Shown: one piece after another, positions 20,825 through 33,001 of the stretch
How the letters are laid out: each line of letters opens with the position of its first letter
Numbering within the stretch: position 1 is the stretch's first letter
Made by a program: the position numbers and the translations under genes
The notes under the pieces: generated by a model
Seen by the model: only the letters and a program-made list of their open reading frames with translations
Told to the model about the DNA's origin: nothing
The model's database searches: none
DNA from: Neurospora tetraspora
Taxonomy: Eukaryota > Ascomycota > Sordariomycetes > Sordariales > Sordariaceae
Direction: 5' to 3'
DNA: 64,000 bases
NCBI RefSeq assembly: GCF_033439725.1
Contig: NW_026944384.1
Span: forward strand, 3,038,001 to 3,102,000

Positions 20825-22793
20825 TTTGGGTTTTGAAGGGGGGTTGGCGAAGTCTGCTCTTTGTGTTCACGTACTGTGCTGGATGTGGCCAAACCAGGGC
20901 CTCATCGGTCTTCGGGCCGGGCGGTATCGAGACGAAACACAAGCGAGAGACTCGATAACGATCTTGATGTTGGGCAGATGAGAGTCGAAGGGCAACGGAA
21001 TATTCCATCACTCGGTCGTCCTGTCTCATCCCTTCACCAAAAGAATGTCTCACTTCCGGCAATCGGCACCATCAAAGCCGTATTTCCGGAAAATGATTTG
21101 GCGTGCGTCTCCCACACTGTCGTAGCAGCGGCCCAGCCACGTGGGACGGGAAATTACTGCGTATCAGAGCATGACGATGTCCTTGCTTTGCATACTCGGA
21201 ATGGACGCGGGATAGATGGCAAATTGGTAGTTTGCCGATTGGACATGATATCTGGGCTTTCAAAGGTCGGTAAGGCGGCAGTTATGGATGTGACCTTGGA
21301 GAGGTTGACGACGACGACAACGACTGGATGGAATGGAAGTGGAAGATTACAAACGACCGGAGAAGGTCAAGGCCAATTTCCTGGTCGAGGTCTGTGTGTC
21401 GTCGGGCACGCACCCGGACCTCAGTGGGCACCTCCCTAGCCGGGGCCCCAGATTACCCCGCGGCGCTTTTTTAGCGGAACGTGGCACTGTAGCCCCCTGA
21501 AACCTCCACCTGGGAAATGACGGGATCCATGAACAGGGCAGGCGCAATGGAGAAAGAAACGGGCACTTCCGTGCACACCGACCTGACCCAGGTGGAGAGC
21601 ATTGTCCACTTGGTTGTCCACTTCCCGCCTTCGTCCGAATTCAATGATCTTCCTGATAGTCAATAGCCTCAACTTTGCTCCAACGACGGGACTGACCTGT
21701 CACTCTGCTTCTCTGTTCTACAAGACGCCACACGCCAAAAGTCACCGCATTCGACCATCGACCTCCCCTCGATACACGTGTGGTCTAGAGGCTGAATTAC
21801 CGAACCGATCAAGTCAATAACGCATAAAGCTATCGCCGTTATTTTTGCTTCTGACACCAAACTGCGCCCATGCCAACGATGGCACACTCAATGGATAGCG
21901 CCATACCCAAAATGACACACGCTTGAGGTTGACAACCCTGATAAACCCCCAAAAAAACCCCTGGCGCCCCTCGATCTCGGTCAATCCTCCCTAGACGAAG
22001 GCATCCCCGATCCCCAGTCCAGAGGCCAAGAGCTTAGTCGGCCCTGATAAGAGTTACATACATCGCCTCGTACTTAGCGCGCCAACAATAATGGTTTCCT
22101 TTCCCTTCTCGGCTCCTGCTTGTTAGTGGTCTCCATCTCGCACTCGCTCAGACAGCGACTGGATACCGTAACAACACTGGCAGAAACTGACAACAGCCGC
22201 CAGGGTGCATATAGCCGACTGCAAAAAACTATCGTTGACTATCAAGCGAGCTGACCGACGCTCCTCACCGGCGCGGACATCTCCAATATCCCCTCTTCTC
22301 TAGGCAAGCGATGTCGAAGCGAGCGGCATCCAGAACCCGTCCAAGACCTCATATAATCGGCCGTCTAGCGCTCGTCTAGTCTGCGCTTCTCGTCTGCTCT
22401 CGCCTGCTTCTGGTGTGCTTCTGGGTTGGTCCAATTCCAGAAGCTCGGCCCTGCCACCTTCCTTTCTGGAAAGGCGTGAGGATTTAATCTATCTTGGAGA
22501 TTATTGCCATGTCTTCCCGTCACATCGCCTCATCATGGCTCCAGTAGCTCGCAGGATATATGCCAGGGCCACGCCTTGGCGAATCAGGGCCATGGACTGT
22601 CACGGCCGTAGCGTACCACATTGGTGACATTAGGTGCTACCGTCCAGTCGGCGACCACGGCCATTCCCATCTCGGACCTCGTCTCTGCTCGCCTCCTCAT
22701 ATTAAAGCCTCCCGCGCCGCCCACGATGAAGATCTTCACCTCGTCCTACTTCGCTATCCTTGGTTCTGGTTCCGGATTCCGACATCGACTACA
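20825..22793. other. Intergenic, about 2 kb
   Basis: No gene is supported. Several plus- and minus-strand open frames here show no domain or codon pattern. The part 22.6-22.79 kb holds TATTAAAG at about 22700 and a CT-rich leader. A 23-codon upstream frame begins at ATG 22726 and ends just past the main start. Confidence 0.5.
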
Positions 22794-24690
22794 ATGAGGG
22801 CCACTATCGCCAGTCTGGTTTCGAGCGCCCTGCTGCTCACCCAGCAAGCGGCTGCTGACTGGACCTACAGGAAGTGGAATGGGGCCAACTATGCCTGCAA
22901 GTGCCATCCTGGTGACCCGTGCTGGCCCAGCACTCTCCAGTGGAACTCGTTGAACGCAACTGTTGGAGGCAACTTGCAAGTCAGCATTCCGCCGGCTGCG
23001 TCTTGCTACAACACCTTCCAGGGCCTTCTCGGAAATATCAGCACCTACAATGCGGCTCAGTGCGGCGATGTCCAGGCGAACTATACCAGCGAGCAGTGGC
23101 AGTAAGTGTGCTCCTATTCATGAGGCTAGGATAGGGAACTGACAATGACACCAGGATCGATCTTCCTACTGCTGAACTATGGACATATTCCACCAACGAC
23201 ACCTGCAGGCCTACCACCAACCCTACTGATTCTTGCACCGGCGGCTACTTCCCTACCCTCTACATCAAGGCTAAGACCATCGCCCATATCCAGGCTGGTG
23301 TCCTCTTTGCCAAGAACAACAACCTGCGCCTGATCATCCGCAACACTGGCCATGACTTCCTTGGCAGATCCGTCGGCTGGGGTGCCCTCGTTATCAACAC
23401 TCACGGCTTCAAGGACATCAGCCTTACCAACAGCTACAGGGGTGCCTGCAACTACACTGGTTCTGCCATTACTGTCGGTGCCGGTGTTCAGGCCTTTGAG
23501 GCTCTCAAGAAGCTCAACTCGCTGAGCCCGCCCAAGATTATGGTAACCGGAGAGTGCGCTGTAAGTTGGAGCCCAGTATACATATCTCTTGGGTATCGGT
23601 ACAAGTGCTAACATGGACATTATAGACTGTCGGTGTTGCTGGTGGTCTCGTCCAGGGTGGTGGCCACGGTCCTCTGACCAACTTCTACGGCTTCCTTGCC
23701 GATACCGCTCTCGAGTTCAAGGTCATCACTGCTGATGGCGTTCTGCGAACTGCCAACGCCACGACCAACCCCGACCTCTTCTGGGCTCTCAGGGGTGGCG
23801 GCCCTTCTGCTTTCGGTGTCATCGTCCAGGCCACCTACAAGACCTTTAACGATTACTCCAGCTCCGGCACCACCTTCGCCCTCGGTCCTGCCAATGTCAA
23901 CAACAACGAGACCCTCTGGTGGGATGCCATCGCCAAGTTCCACAGCTACTCCAACCGCTTCGTCGACAACGGCCTGTACGCCTACTACGAGGTCTACCCC
24001 GGCATGACCTTCCGCGTCCACCCCATCGTCGGCGTCAACAAGACCGCCGTCCAGCTCGAGGCTGTCCTCCAGCCGCTTTTCGACGACTGGACCGCCATGG
24101 GTCTCACCTTCGACAAGACCACCACCACCTACAGCACCTTCTACGAGCTCTACAACGCCCTGTTCGAGTCCGAGGTCGCCGGTAACTCCGCCCTGACCGG
24201 CGGCTGGGCCTTCGGCAAGACCGACGTCGCCAACAACAACGCCGGCATCATCGACGCCTTCAAGAACGTACAGAAGAACGGCGCCGTCCTCGTCGGCCAC
24301 ATGTGGAACGGCGGCCACGGTCTCCCCCAGAGCCAATGGGCTGACAGCGCCATCAACCCCCGCTTCAGGAACGTCAGCGACAAGCTCATCACCATCCTTC
24401 CCCTCTCCGGCAACGCCCCCATCGCGGAGAAGGAGGCCGCTCAGCGTGTCCTTACCGACATCATCGATGGCGGTCTCAGGGCTGCTGGTCCCAACGGTGC
24501 TGCCTACGTCAACGAGGCTGATCCCTTCCAGCCTAACTGGCAGACTGCCTTCTGGGGCACCAACTACCCTAAGCTTCTCCAGCTGAGGCAGAAGTGGGAT
24601 CCCAGTGGTGTCTTTTACTCTGTCTCTACTCCTGGTACGGAGAAGTGGGAGCAGATTGAGTATGGTACCAGGCTTTGCAAGAAGCTTTAA
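22794..24690 (+). CDS. Secreted FAD-dependent oxidase, berberine-bridge/VAO type
   Basis: Three exons: 22794-23101, 23155-23560, 23626-24690, giving 592 residues. Residues 1-21 are a signal peptide. The FAD_binding_4 domain spans about 130-320: RNTGHDFLG carries His169, and GECATVGVAGGLVQGGGHGP carries Cys237. These match the His and Cys that bind FAD in bicovalent berberine-bridge-type oxidases. The C-terminal BBE segment ends NYPKLLQLRQKWDPSGVFYS. Enzymes of this family oxidise alcohols, sugars or alkaloid-like amines with O2 and release H2O2; the substrate cannot be inferred. The start is chosen because it gives a clean signal peptide; upstream in-frame sequence lacks one. The exon-3 codons are strongly GC-biased, which creates long antisense open frames. 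A DHA2 transporter gene follows on the same strand. Confidence 0.92.
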
Positions 24691-25415
24691 GAGATCCATG
24701 CTTTGTCGTTTTGGTTTAGTTTAATGTAGTTTGATAGATACCATTTTTGTCAGCTTTCATCCTTGTTCTTTTTGTTAGACAGTTCATTCTTCCTTCTTGT
24801 TCGGGCGGTGGTGGGCCTTTGGTAACAAGGTAGAGAATACGGCGCTCATGGGGGTTTTGTGCTTTCGTTACATCTTTTAAGCATGAGTCCATACGCATAA
24901 TACCAATTGTTAATCAACAGAATCTCTTCATTTGAACATTGCTTGTCTACTTATTTCAGTTAGAGGCGTAGGTCATAAGGGGGGCTCCGAGACTTTGTTA
25001 TTGCATAAGCACATCATCTTAACAGCGATTGCGCCATCCATCTCGTCGTTGTGATCCTTGAACTTTAACCAACGAAAACACCATCAAACCTCAACGGCGT
25101 CATATTGACAATGTTGAATTGCGTTTAGCCTCTCGAAAGCGCCCTTTTGGTCTTCAGTCTTGCACTTGGCAAAGTGGTAAGAGATCTGCGCAGTGTGGGT
25201 AGTATGCATCTAGGCAGTTTATGTGCCAAAAGCGGCATCCTGCGCAATCGTTGACGCCGCGACATCGGATCTGCAACGAAGTTATTTTATATGACTGTCA
25301 CCCCCCTTCACGACAATCCTTCATTCTTTGAGATTATTTTGCACATACGTACCTTGGTTCCCTCTGCGGACCATCTCAACATCTTATCTGGTATAGTTAG
25401 CCTCTAAAAAGCACA
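24691..25415. other. Intergenic between the flavin oxidase and the MFS transporter
   Basis: No gene is seen. It should contain the oxidase 3' end and the transporter promoter. Confidence 0.5.
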
Positions 25416-27705
25416 ATGACCTTCCAAACCGTCCAGGACCATCAGGTCGTCAAACCCGACCGCCATCTCACCAACACTACCGTTCCGCCTGGTGTAGCTG
25501 ATGACCCCGAGCATGACGCCGTCACCATTACGGACGAGAATCAACCCCTCCTTACCCGCACGGCCAGCTCCAGCTCTTCTTCCTCTTCTCAAACGCCCGG
25601 CCACTCCTCCTCTTCTGACGATGCCTGGACCCCTCCCCCTTACTTCGTCTTCATCCAAATCGCCCTCATGTCCAACGTCTTCCTCTACGGCTTCGACGGC
25701 ACCATCACCGCCGCCACCTACGCCATCATCTCCTCTGAGTTCGGCGCCGCCAACACCGCCTCGTGGCTGACCACCGCCTACCTGGTCACGAGCACCGCCT
25801 TCCAGCCGCTCTATGGGCGCGTCTCCGATATCTTTGGGCGCCGCGTCTGTTTCTTTATAAGCACCATCACTTTCGCGCTTGGCTGTCTTTGGTGCGGGCT
25901 CGTCAAGCCTTCCTCTACCGAAAACGGAAATGACATGATCTGGGTCATCGTCGCCCGCGCCCTCACCGGCTTCGGCGGCGGCGGGCTCATGACCATGGCC
26001 ACCATCGTCAACTCGGACATGATCCCGTTTCGCAGGCGGGGGATGTACCAAGCGCTGCAGAACGGCATGTTTGGGTTCGGCGCTATTTGCGGCGCGAGTT
26101 TTGGGGGGAGCGTTGCGGACGGAATTGGTTGGCGCTGGTGTTTCCTCTTGCAGGTGCCCGTGTCAGCGTTTGCGCTGGCGGTTGGGTGGGTGGTTATTAA
26201 GAATCCCGTAAATGGAGTCATGGGGGCAGAGGAGAGGACTTGGGGACTGATTCGGAGGAAGGTGGACTTTACTGGTGCGTTTTTGCTGGTCACGGCTATT
26301 TCGATCCAGCTTGTTGGGCTGAGCCTTGGTGGCAATGAGTTGCCTTGGAGTAGCCCGTGGGTGGTTGCGTCGTTGGTGGGCAGCACGGCGATGTTGGTGT
26401 TGTTCTTGGTGGTGGAGGCGAGGACGAGTGCGACTCCGGTTATTCCGCTGAGGTTGTTGAGGGGAAGTTTGCCTCTGTTGACGCAGTTTGCGAATGTTTG
26501 TGCTGGGTTGAGTGCTTATGCTGTGAGTCGCTCCTGCTTTCTTGTTTTGAGTTGCTCCTGCTCTGAGTTCAGTTGCTCCTGCTTCAAGGCTTCAAGTTGC
26601 TCCTTCTTCAACTTGCTGTTGCTTCAAGTTGCTCCTGGTTCGACTTGCTCTTACTTCGAGTTCAGGTTTTCTGTCTCGGGTCATTCCTGCCTTTCTCTTC
26701 TTCTCGTCATGTTGATCAGCTGACTGACAAATGGGTGCCTGTAGTACCTCTTCAACCTCCCTCTGTTCTTCCAAGTCGTCCTCCTCGACTCCGCCATGAC
26801 CGCCGGCGCCCGACTCGCCATCCCGTCGTTGGCCACACCCATCGGTGGTCTTATTGCCGGCGTGGTCATGTCTCGCTGGGGAAAGCTCATCACTCTCGTC
26901 CGCATTGGAACCTTCTTGATGGTCTTTGGCAACGCCTTGGTTACCTCCCTCGCCTTTGAGGACTCCAGGTGGAAGTATCTCGTCTACATCTTCCCCGCCA
27001 ACTTGGGCCAGGGAATTGTGTACCCCGGCATTCTGTTCACCTCGCTGGCCACCTTCGATCATGCCGGTACGTTTGTCCCTCAGCCTCGTGTCAAGGTACT
27101 CACCTATGATCTTCTGCCGCCATCGACTAACTTACAATACACATAAACAGACCACGCCGTTACTGCCTCAACCGTCTACCTGATCCGGTCTCTTGGCACC
27201 GTCTACGGCGTTGCCATCACCTCTGCCATTGTGCAAACCACGCTCAGCGTCCGGCTTCCCGGCGCTTTGGGCGAGATACCAGATAAATGGAGAGTAACAT
27301 CCCTTTTCCTTTGTCGCTCTTTCTCTTGCTCGTGTTTCCCCGAGTCCTGTTGTGGTCCGGGACCCCTCCGTTCCCGGCCTCTCAGGGTCAGGGTCGTACC
27401 CTAGGTATAGGCCTTGATCCACAGCAGCTCAAAGGTTTCTTCGTTGCGTTGCGCCCATGCTCTGTCTTGTTGCGTTTGTCGTGTTTGTTATGTTTTCGTC
27501 GAAGCTCACACAACTCTAGGTCATCGACGAAATCCGTCACTCCGTCTCGGCAATCAAGGACCTTCCCCCGGATATCCAGCTCAAGGCTCGCGAGGTCTAC
27601 TACGAAGGGCTGAGGCTTTCTTTTGCCACGTCGACGGCTGTGGCTGCTGCTGCTGTTGGCGCGGCACTGCTTGCTAGGGCACGGGGACTTCGTAGTACCA
27701 AGTAA
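25416..27705 (+). CDS. MFS transporter, DHA2 (14-helix) drug/basic-amino-acid type
   Basis: Four exons: 25416-26522, 26745-27066, 27151-27293, 27520-27705, giving 585 residues. A 75-residue polar N-tail (serine run at 51-58) precedes the membrane part. Helix 1 contains FLYGFDGTITAATYAII; the loop after helix 2 has MFS motif A, GRVSDIFGRR, at 134-143; FGFGAICGASFGG in helix 5 resembles motif C of antiporters. The C-terminal RVIDEIRHSVSAIKDLPPDI is typical of fungal DHA2 proteins, which include vacuolar basic-amino-acid transporters and multidrug exporters. It probably exchanges protons for a small molecule across the plasma or vacuolar membrane. All three introns have GT and AG ends; intron 1 (26523-26744) and intron 3 (27294-27519) are unusually long at about 225 bp. 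The neighbouring secreted oxidase could be functionally linked. Confidence 0.9.
26523..26670 (+). repeat. Intronic minisatellite in the MFS gene
   Basis: Intron 1 is filled by about seven imperfect copies of a unit near gttgctcctgcttcaa (16-22 bp). The first copy contains the splice donor region (gtgagtcgctcctgctt), so the array starts at or beside the splice site. The array stays open in the exon-1 frame to a stop at about 26723. Confidence 0.75.
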
Positions 27706-29169
27706 GCCACTGCGGAGAGGTTTGGGGGAGGATAGACAACGCCTTCTGAGCGAGGTGAGGGAGTCTTCTCTTCCTTCATCTTGACCATGGGGAGTGCTCG
27801 GGCTACAATAGGTGGGTCTGGTGGTATTGAGTTGGTGGCGGGCAAGGAACTAGGGACGAGAAGCAGAAGGGGTGAGGAGGTCTGGACGGGAGGGCGCGGA
27901 ACTGGAAGTTGTTGCCGCCGTCGGGTTAAGCTTAGCATGGGTAGGGATAGGGTGTCTTGGATATCGCTGGGAAGTCCCGGCAATAACCGGCAGTAGTAAG
28001 GCCCACTGCGGTATCATTCCAAAATTGTCATGCAGTTGATGTCGCCGATTTCCAAAAGTGCGAGTTGAAGTCCGTCCCGGGAAGCCCGCAACGGGCAAGG
28101 TGGTGATGATCAGGAAAAGAAGGTGAAGATCCGGAGATCCCGGGCTTTCCGTATGGGTAGCCGTCTCGTCATGATTCGTCATTATACGATGGAATGATGG
28201 TGCAAGAAACCGCATAGGCAGCGTTACTATATCATATAGTTTCTCGTTATGATTTTGACAGATCAAGCTTTCCTTTGAATACCTACTTGGACGCATGAGC
28301 TCAAGCACGCCTTTGATCTGCCGTTACTTGGCAATGTCTTTCATCACATCCCCAAGCCAATGCTAGTGGAGTGTTCTTTCGAATCCGTATGTCCTGAGAC
28401 ATTGCTAACGACTTCACCTTGTTGTCCTCTCGTCGCAGCCCAGCCAGGAGACCGTGGCCTGTCAGGATGATCCTATCTGCTCGATGCACCAGAAAGGGGG
28501 ACTCGCATACCGAGGTCATCCCAGACTTGAACCCGAGCTGCCGCCGACGGTGCTCGGCTCGCTAGCAAACTCCTTTCTCGGTAAAGTGCCGTTCAATATT
28601 GAAATAAATTTTCTCCCCTTATCCACCCGTATGGTACGTGGGACGCTCCCCTTTCCCTCCCCAGCTTTTCGCGTCCAAGGTCAACCCTAATTCACCTCGG
28701 ACAGTTTATGATTGGGCAGCAGAAGTGCTTTTCGAGTCGCTGTCTAAGACAAAGATGTCGATAATGGGACAATGATGTGACTTGGGCAGTAAGGTCACAG
28801 ATGCCACCAAACAGTCTGTTGCCATAGCTCTCAGACAGCTTGTCTTGCCTCGGCTATTCCTCGAGGACGGATTGACTGAAGAATTTTCCGAGGCTTCAAG
28901 TCTTGAAGTTCATGACTCATTTCTCCTAGGTAATAACAAAAGATAAGGTAACATCTTCAATCGTTGGTCGATTCAACAACGGGCGTCGATTGGAACAGAC
29001 AGGGGCAGTGGTATCTTGAGTGGACTCGCGGAGGGCGATGTGGATTTCTCACCCCTTTGAGAAACTGACCACAGCCCGTCGCCGCTGGTGGCCACTGGGA
29101 CAGTGTGAAGCTTTCTTTCTCGTCATATCTTCTCCGTCCTCAGAGAGCCAGAAATACCTGACCTGTGAG

Positions 29170-29201
<32 letters not shown>

Positions 29202-32200
29202 ACCTCTATTGACTTTCACTTTTCATGCTGAACTATCACGGACTATCATGGACTATCACGAATATCATGAACTTCGGTTGCCAACCAACTTATACAGCGA
29301 CGACACTTGCCACTCAGTCCTTTGAGTTGGCAATAAGCTTGCATGCCGTGTGTGTGCCACCAACCGAGAGTCTGACACCAACAACCCAAACTTCTGGGAC
29401 TGCGTGGCCCATGGCCCCCGAAACCGAAACTATCGGCGGACCTGCATAACCAGTGAGACCAGACCAGGTTCAGAAACTGCTCCCTCGCTCGCCTCGCTCG
29501 CTCCCAACCTCCGTCTGGCGTCTGCTCTTACGCAGCAATTTCGTCACACCGTTTCTCTCGGTTGAGCGGGACACTACCTGTAAGTACCGTAAGGCCTGGT
29601 GGTCTGCTGGACAGACAGCACACACTGTACGTTCCATAATCGCGAGTCAATAATGCAGACTGGCTCGACTGAAAACGGAATTTGCTGACAGTGACTGCAA
29701 CGCTCTCGCGGCGTAGCGGGCGCGGGCGCGGGAAACCCGCCCGCCCTTTGTGACACTGCGACCACACAACTACATACGAACTACCCATCGAGGCGACGAT
29801 GACTGCTGTTCCGGTTCGTTCTGCATGTCTGGAACCTGCCAACAAAGGCAGGAGGGAGAGGAAGAGTCCTGGATGGTTGGGCCCTGGGTAGTGACAGGTG
29901 CTTCAAGACCCCCAAGCATCAGGGAATTCTGGCGGTCATGGGAACGGCGACGAGGAGGGGTTCTCGTTCTCGACGACGAGTCGGCGAGTCTATTCGGCAG
30001 TGCAGGGGGTCGGGGTCGTATCATCGTATGGCGTTTCCAGGGCCGACGACTGTCAGTGCTACTTCTCCGTTCACCTCCGGGATCTCACGAATTTCTGTGT
30101 CTATCAGGCGTGGATGCAGCTTTCCGTCTGCTGACAAGTGGAAACCTCGGAGTTGACATGTTCCACTCTCAGCGGGATTTGTTGAGTACGTCCGATATCA
30201 TAGCGACGCAGGTTCGGAATGAACGGCGAATGCTTTTTCCGAAGCCTTGGGCACCTTGATCGGCGCGAGGAGAACGGGACGGGTGCACATTGACGTGAAG
30301 ATCAGGGACCGAAAGATGGATGAACGGGGCACTTCTGTACACGCCCACACGCCCACACGCCCAAGCTCCTCCAACGGCACTCCAGTTGCGCTGGACAAGA
30401 TCCGAATACGGCCCGATGATATTGCCTCGACATTGTGGCAGGACTCTCATTGCCCTAGAGGTAGACATGTACTTGTCGCCGTCCGTAGCACTGTGGTCCA
30501 TTGGGCTGGAGAAACATGGATGTCGAGCATTTCCCGACCGTTTTTCATCGGCGTTTTTCCTGTGCATAGTTCCGACACTGTAGAGTTTTCTGAGGCCACT
30601 GTTGAAACCCAAGAAAATGTGGTGGTAAACTCGGAGCCGAGTGTCGTCGGGAAGGCTCAGTTCCAGCCGAGATCAAATTTGACGTCTCCTCGTTCCAGGG
30701 TTGGGGTTCTTGGTGATAGCCATGCGTCGTCATGAAAGCGTGGACCCCACCACTGAAAGCCTTTTGAGTGGGTCCAGATGTCCGTCTGGCTGTCCAAGCG
30801 TCAAACAGCAAAGTGGAAACTCTGGCTGCCACTGGCTCGAGGCTGTTTTTTTTGTTCAATTGCTGCCGTTGTGTTGACGGTTCGGTTCGGTTCGTTGTGG
30901 TTCGCTGGTTCAGTTCTGCCAAGTCGTCCGTTGTTGGACGGTTCGTCAGTCGTCTGACCACCATCGCAACCTCTTCTGTGGCCCTCCATTCCCCATCACT
31001 TGATGGACACTTTGACCGCCTTTGTTGCACCAAGTGCGACGCATTCGAGACAGCCGCGTCGTCGTCAATATTCGATAGATTCGATAATCGGCCGAGTCCA
31101 GACGCCAGAACCGCCAGAAGACTTCTTCGACTCCTCTCTCGATCCCGCCGCACCAAGGGCTAGAACGGCCTGTTCCGCACGCACGACTTGTCGACTTTGC
31201 TGCCTCGTTTTTAGGGAATCGCGATCACTGTTCAATTGGACACTCAACCGGCGACGACAGAAACCAACATGAAAGGCAGCATTTGAAATCACCACAACCT
31301 GGAAGACTCTTTCCCCCGGACGGAGTGTGGCATGGGGGCAAGGCATACTGTGTACCTACGCCGCAGAGACGCTATGCAGTACCTGTATGTACAGGTGCTT
31401 TGCGACACAATGCTCCCCGCTGTGCCTGCCCGAACTGCGGCCCGTGGATCGTTGGCAGACTTGCCAGCTCGACCAACCCAGGATCTGTCTGCCCCTTCAT
31501 CAGGTGGGTGATGCCCACGGTGACGGTGCCCACACACACAGTGTGTATCGTGTACGGCTCCCCTCCTTGAGGTGGCACCCGTTTCGCCGTTCTAACGTCC
31601 CTCGCTCGCCGGCCCCTTTGCTTTACCCCTTGTCGGCGACCACTGTTTTTCTCTCAATCAGGAATGGAGAGACAGCCGCGAAAATGGGATGCAGAGGGTC
31701 ATGCAGGCCATGACTTCACTCTGAATGTGATTGTCGCTTATTGGGCCGGGACTTGGAGAAGTTGGGCGCCACAAGGTACCGAGCCGTTGGCGGTTCTTGG
31801 ATCGAGTTCGGGTAGGTAGTGTAGAAGCCGCCAATAGGGCGGAGCCGTAGGGAGACAGAGTGTAGAAACCGATCCTTGTGCGCACGTTGGATGCATTCTT
31901 CAGTGGACTCTTATTTTCTCTTCTTTTCTTGCTTCGAGGTGCGTTTCACGGTGTGTTTTTCAGCTTGGCAGCTCGCCGACAACGAGCAATCCGCAAATCC
32001 GGGGCTGCCTGTTTGGTCAACCTGCAGTCAACTGGCCATGGTCAGCGGAGACAACAAGAAAGAAGTTGGCGGTTGGCTCGCCGTGATTGGGCATTGCCGG
32101 TGGTAGAAAAGGACGAATGGAGACGCAGGGAGGGGAGCGATGGGGACGGATGGGGCTGATGGATAAGATGGGCAAAAACATGGGAAAGTTCCTGATCATT

Positions 32201-33001
32201 GTCACATCGCGTTTCCACTTTTGGGACCCGACACTGGGGTGCCCCTGGGTGTCGGATTCACAATCGCTGCCGGACAGGGCAACAGAGCCGATTATCACAC
32301 CTGCAGTTCTGGCCCTTTATTCCTCGATTTTCCGGTCAGAATTGGACTTGGCACGGACATTCTTACCAAAAGTGCAGTCCATCACACCCAAGTGGCCCGG
32401 CACCGGCACGCCTTGTCACGAAGCGGCGGCCGCAAGCGAAAGTTGCAACGCAGCAATCGCATCCTTCGTCGTTTCTCTCATGACCTTCCCCGTCCTTCAA
32501 CGTCCCATCATCCTCCGCCGCCACCGTGGAAAAGATTGAGCAACCCCCCTTCCCCTCCATCCAAAGAAGGACTGCCGGTTATCAAGCGCCAAACCGCCGC
32601 CGACGTCAGCTACTTTACCCGTGCCCGTCGCCGGTTTCACGACTGAGGCTTTTCCCAAGATTTTCGCAATTCTCCGCCCCGAGCCAGAGCCGCGAAACTC
32701 AAGCGTTGTTACGGGATTGACGGGGTACCTCATTCCCAGCAAGCCGATTCCGGTTCCGAATCTGAACCGGCCGAACAACAAAAGCCTGAACCCCTGAACC
32801 CTGGACGCCCGGCCGGATCACTCAAATAAACAAAGCGGGACCCGCTGTGTTCCCATATTGCCGGGCCTACACTGTACATACAATCTCAATAGCTCCGTCA
32901 CCGTCGTCGGCGTCCCTCTCCGATTTCCGAGACTCCACGCCGCGTCCGCACCCGTCCCGTCCCGCGGCTCCGGATTGCATCACCAACACAGCTCCGTTCC
33001 G
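27706..33001. other. 5.3-kb gene-free interval upstream of the Zn2Cys6 gene
   Basis: I see no supported gene on either strand. Open frames up to 203 codons occur but lack domains, good starts or natural composition. It contains a (TG)15 tract at 29171-29200 and GGTTC repeats near 30.88-30.91 kb. GC content is normal and there is no RIP. It may be a long regulatory region for the transcription factor, or host non-coding RNA or an unrecognised gene. Confidence 0.5.
29171..29200 (+). repeat. (TG)15 dinucleotide repeat
   Basis: Thirty uninterrupted bases of TG. Confidence 0.95.

Noticed and set aside
23620-24699. 359-codon open frame on the minus strand opposite the flavin oxidase
   Set aside because: Mirror of a strongly GC-biased exon; composition is Gly/Val/Asp-rich without domains, while the plus strand has clear FAD-domain motifs and splice sites.
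25404-26051. 215-codon minus-strand open frame opposite the MFS gene
   Set aside because: Antisense shadow of a real membrane-protein exon with no recognisable features.
30545-31156. 203-codon minus-strand open frame in the gene-free interval
   Set aside because: Composition and absence of any domain or flanking gene signals do not support it.
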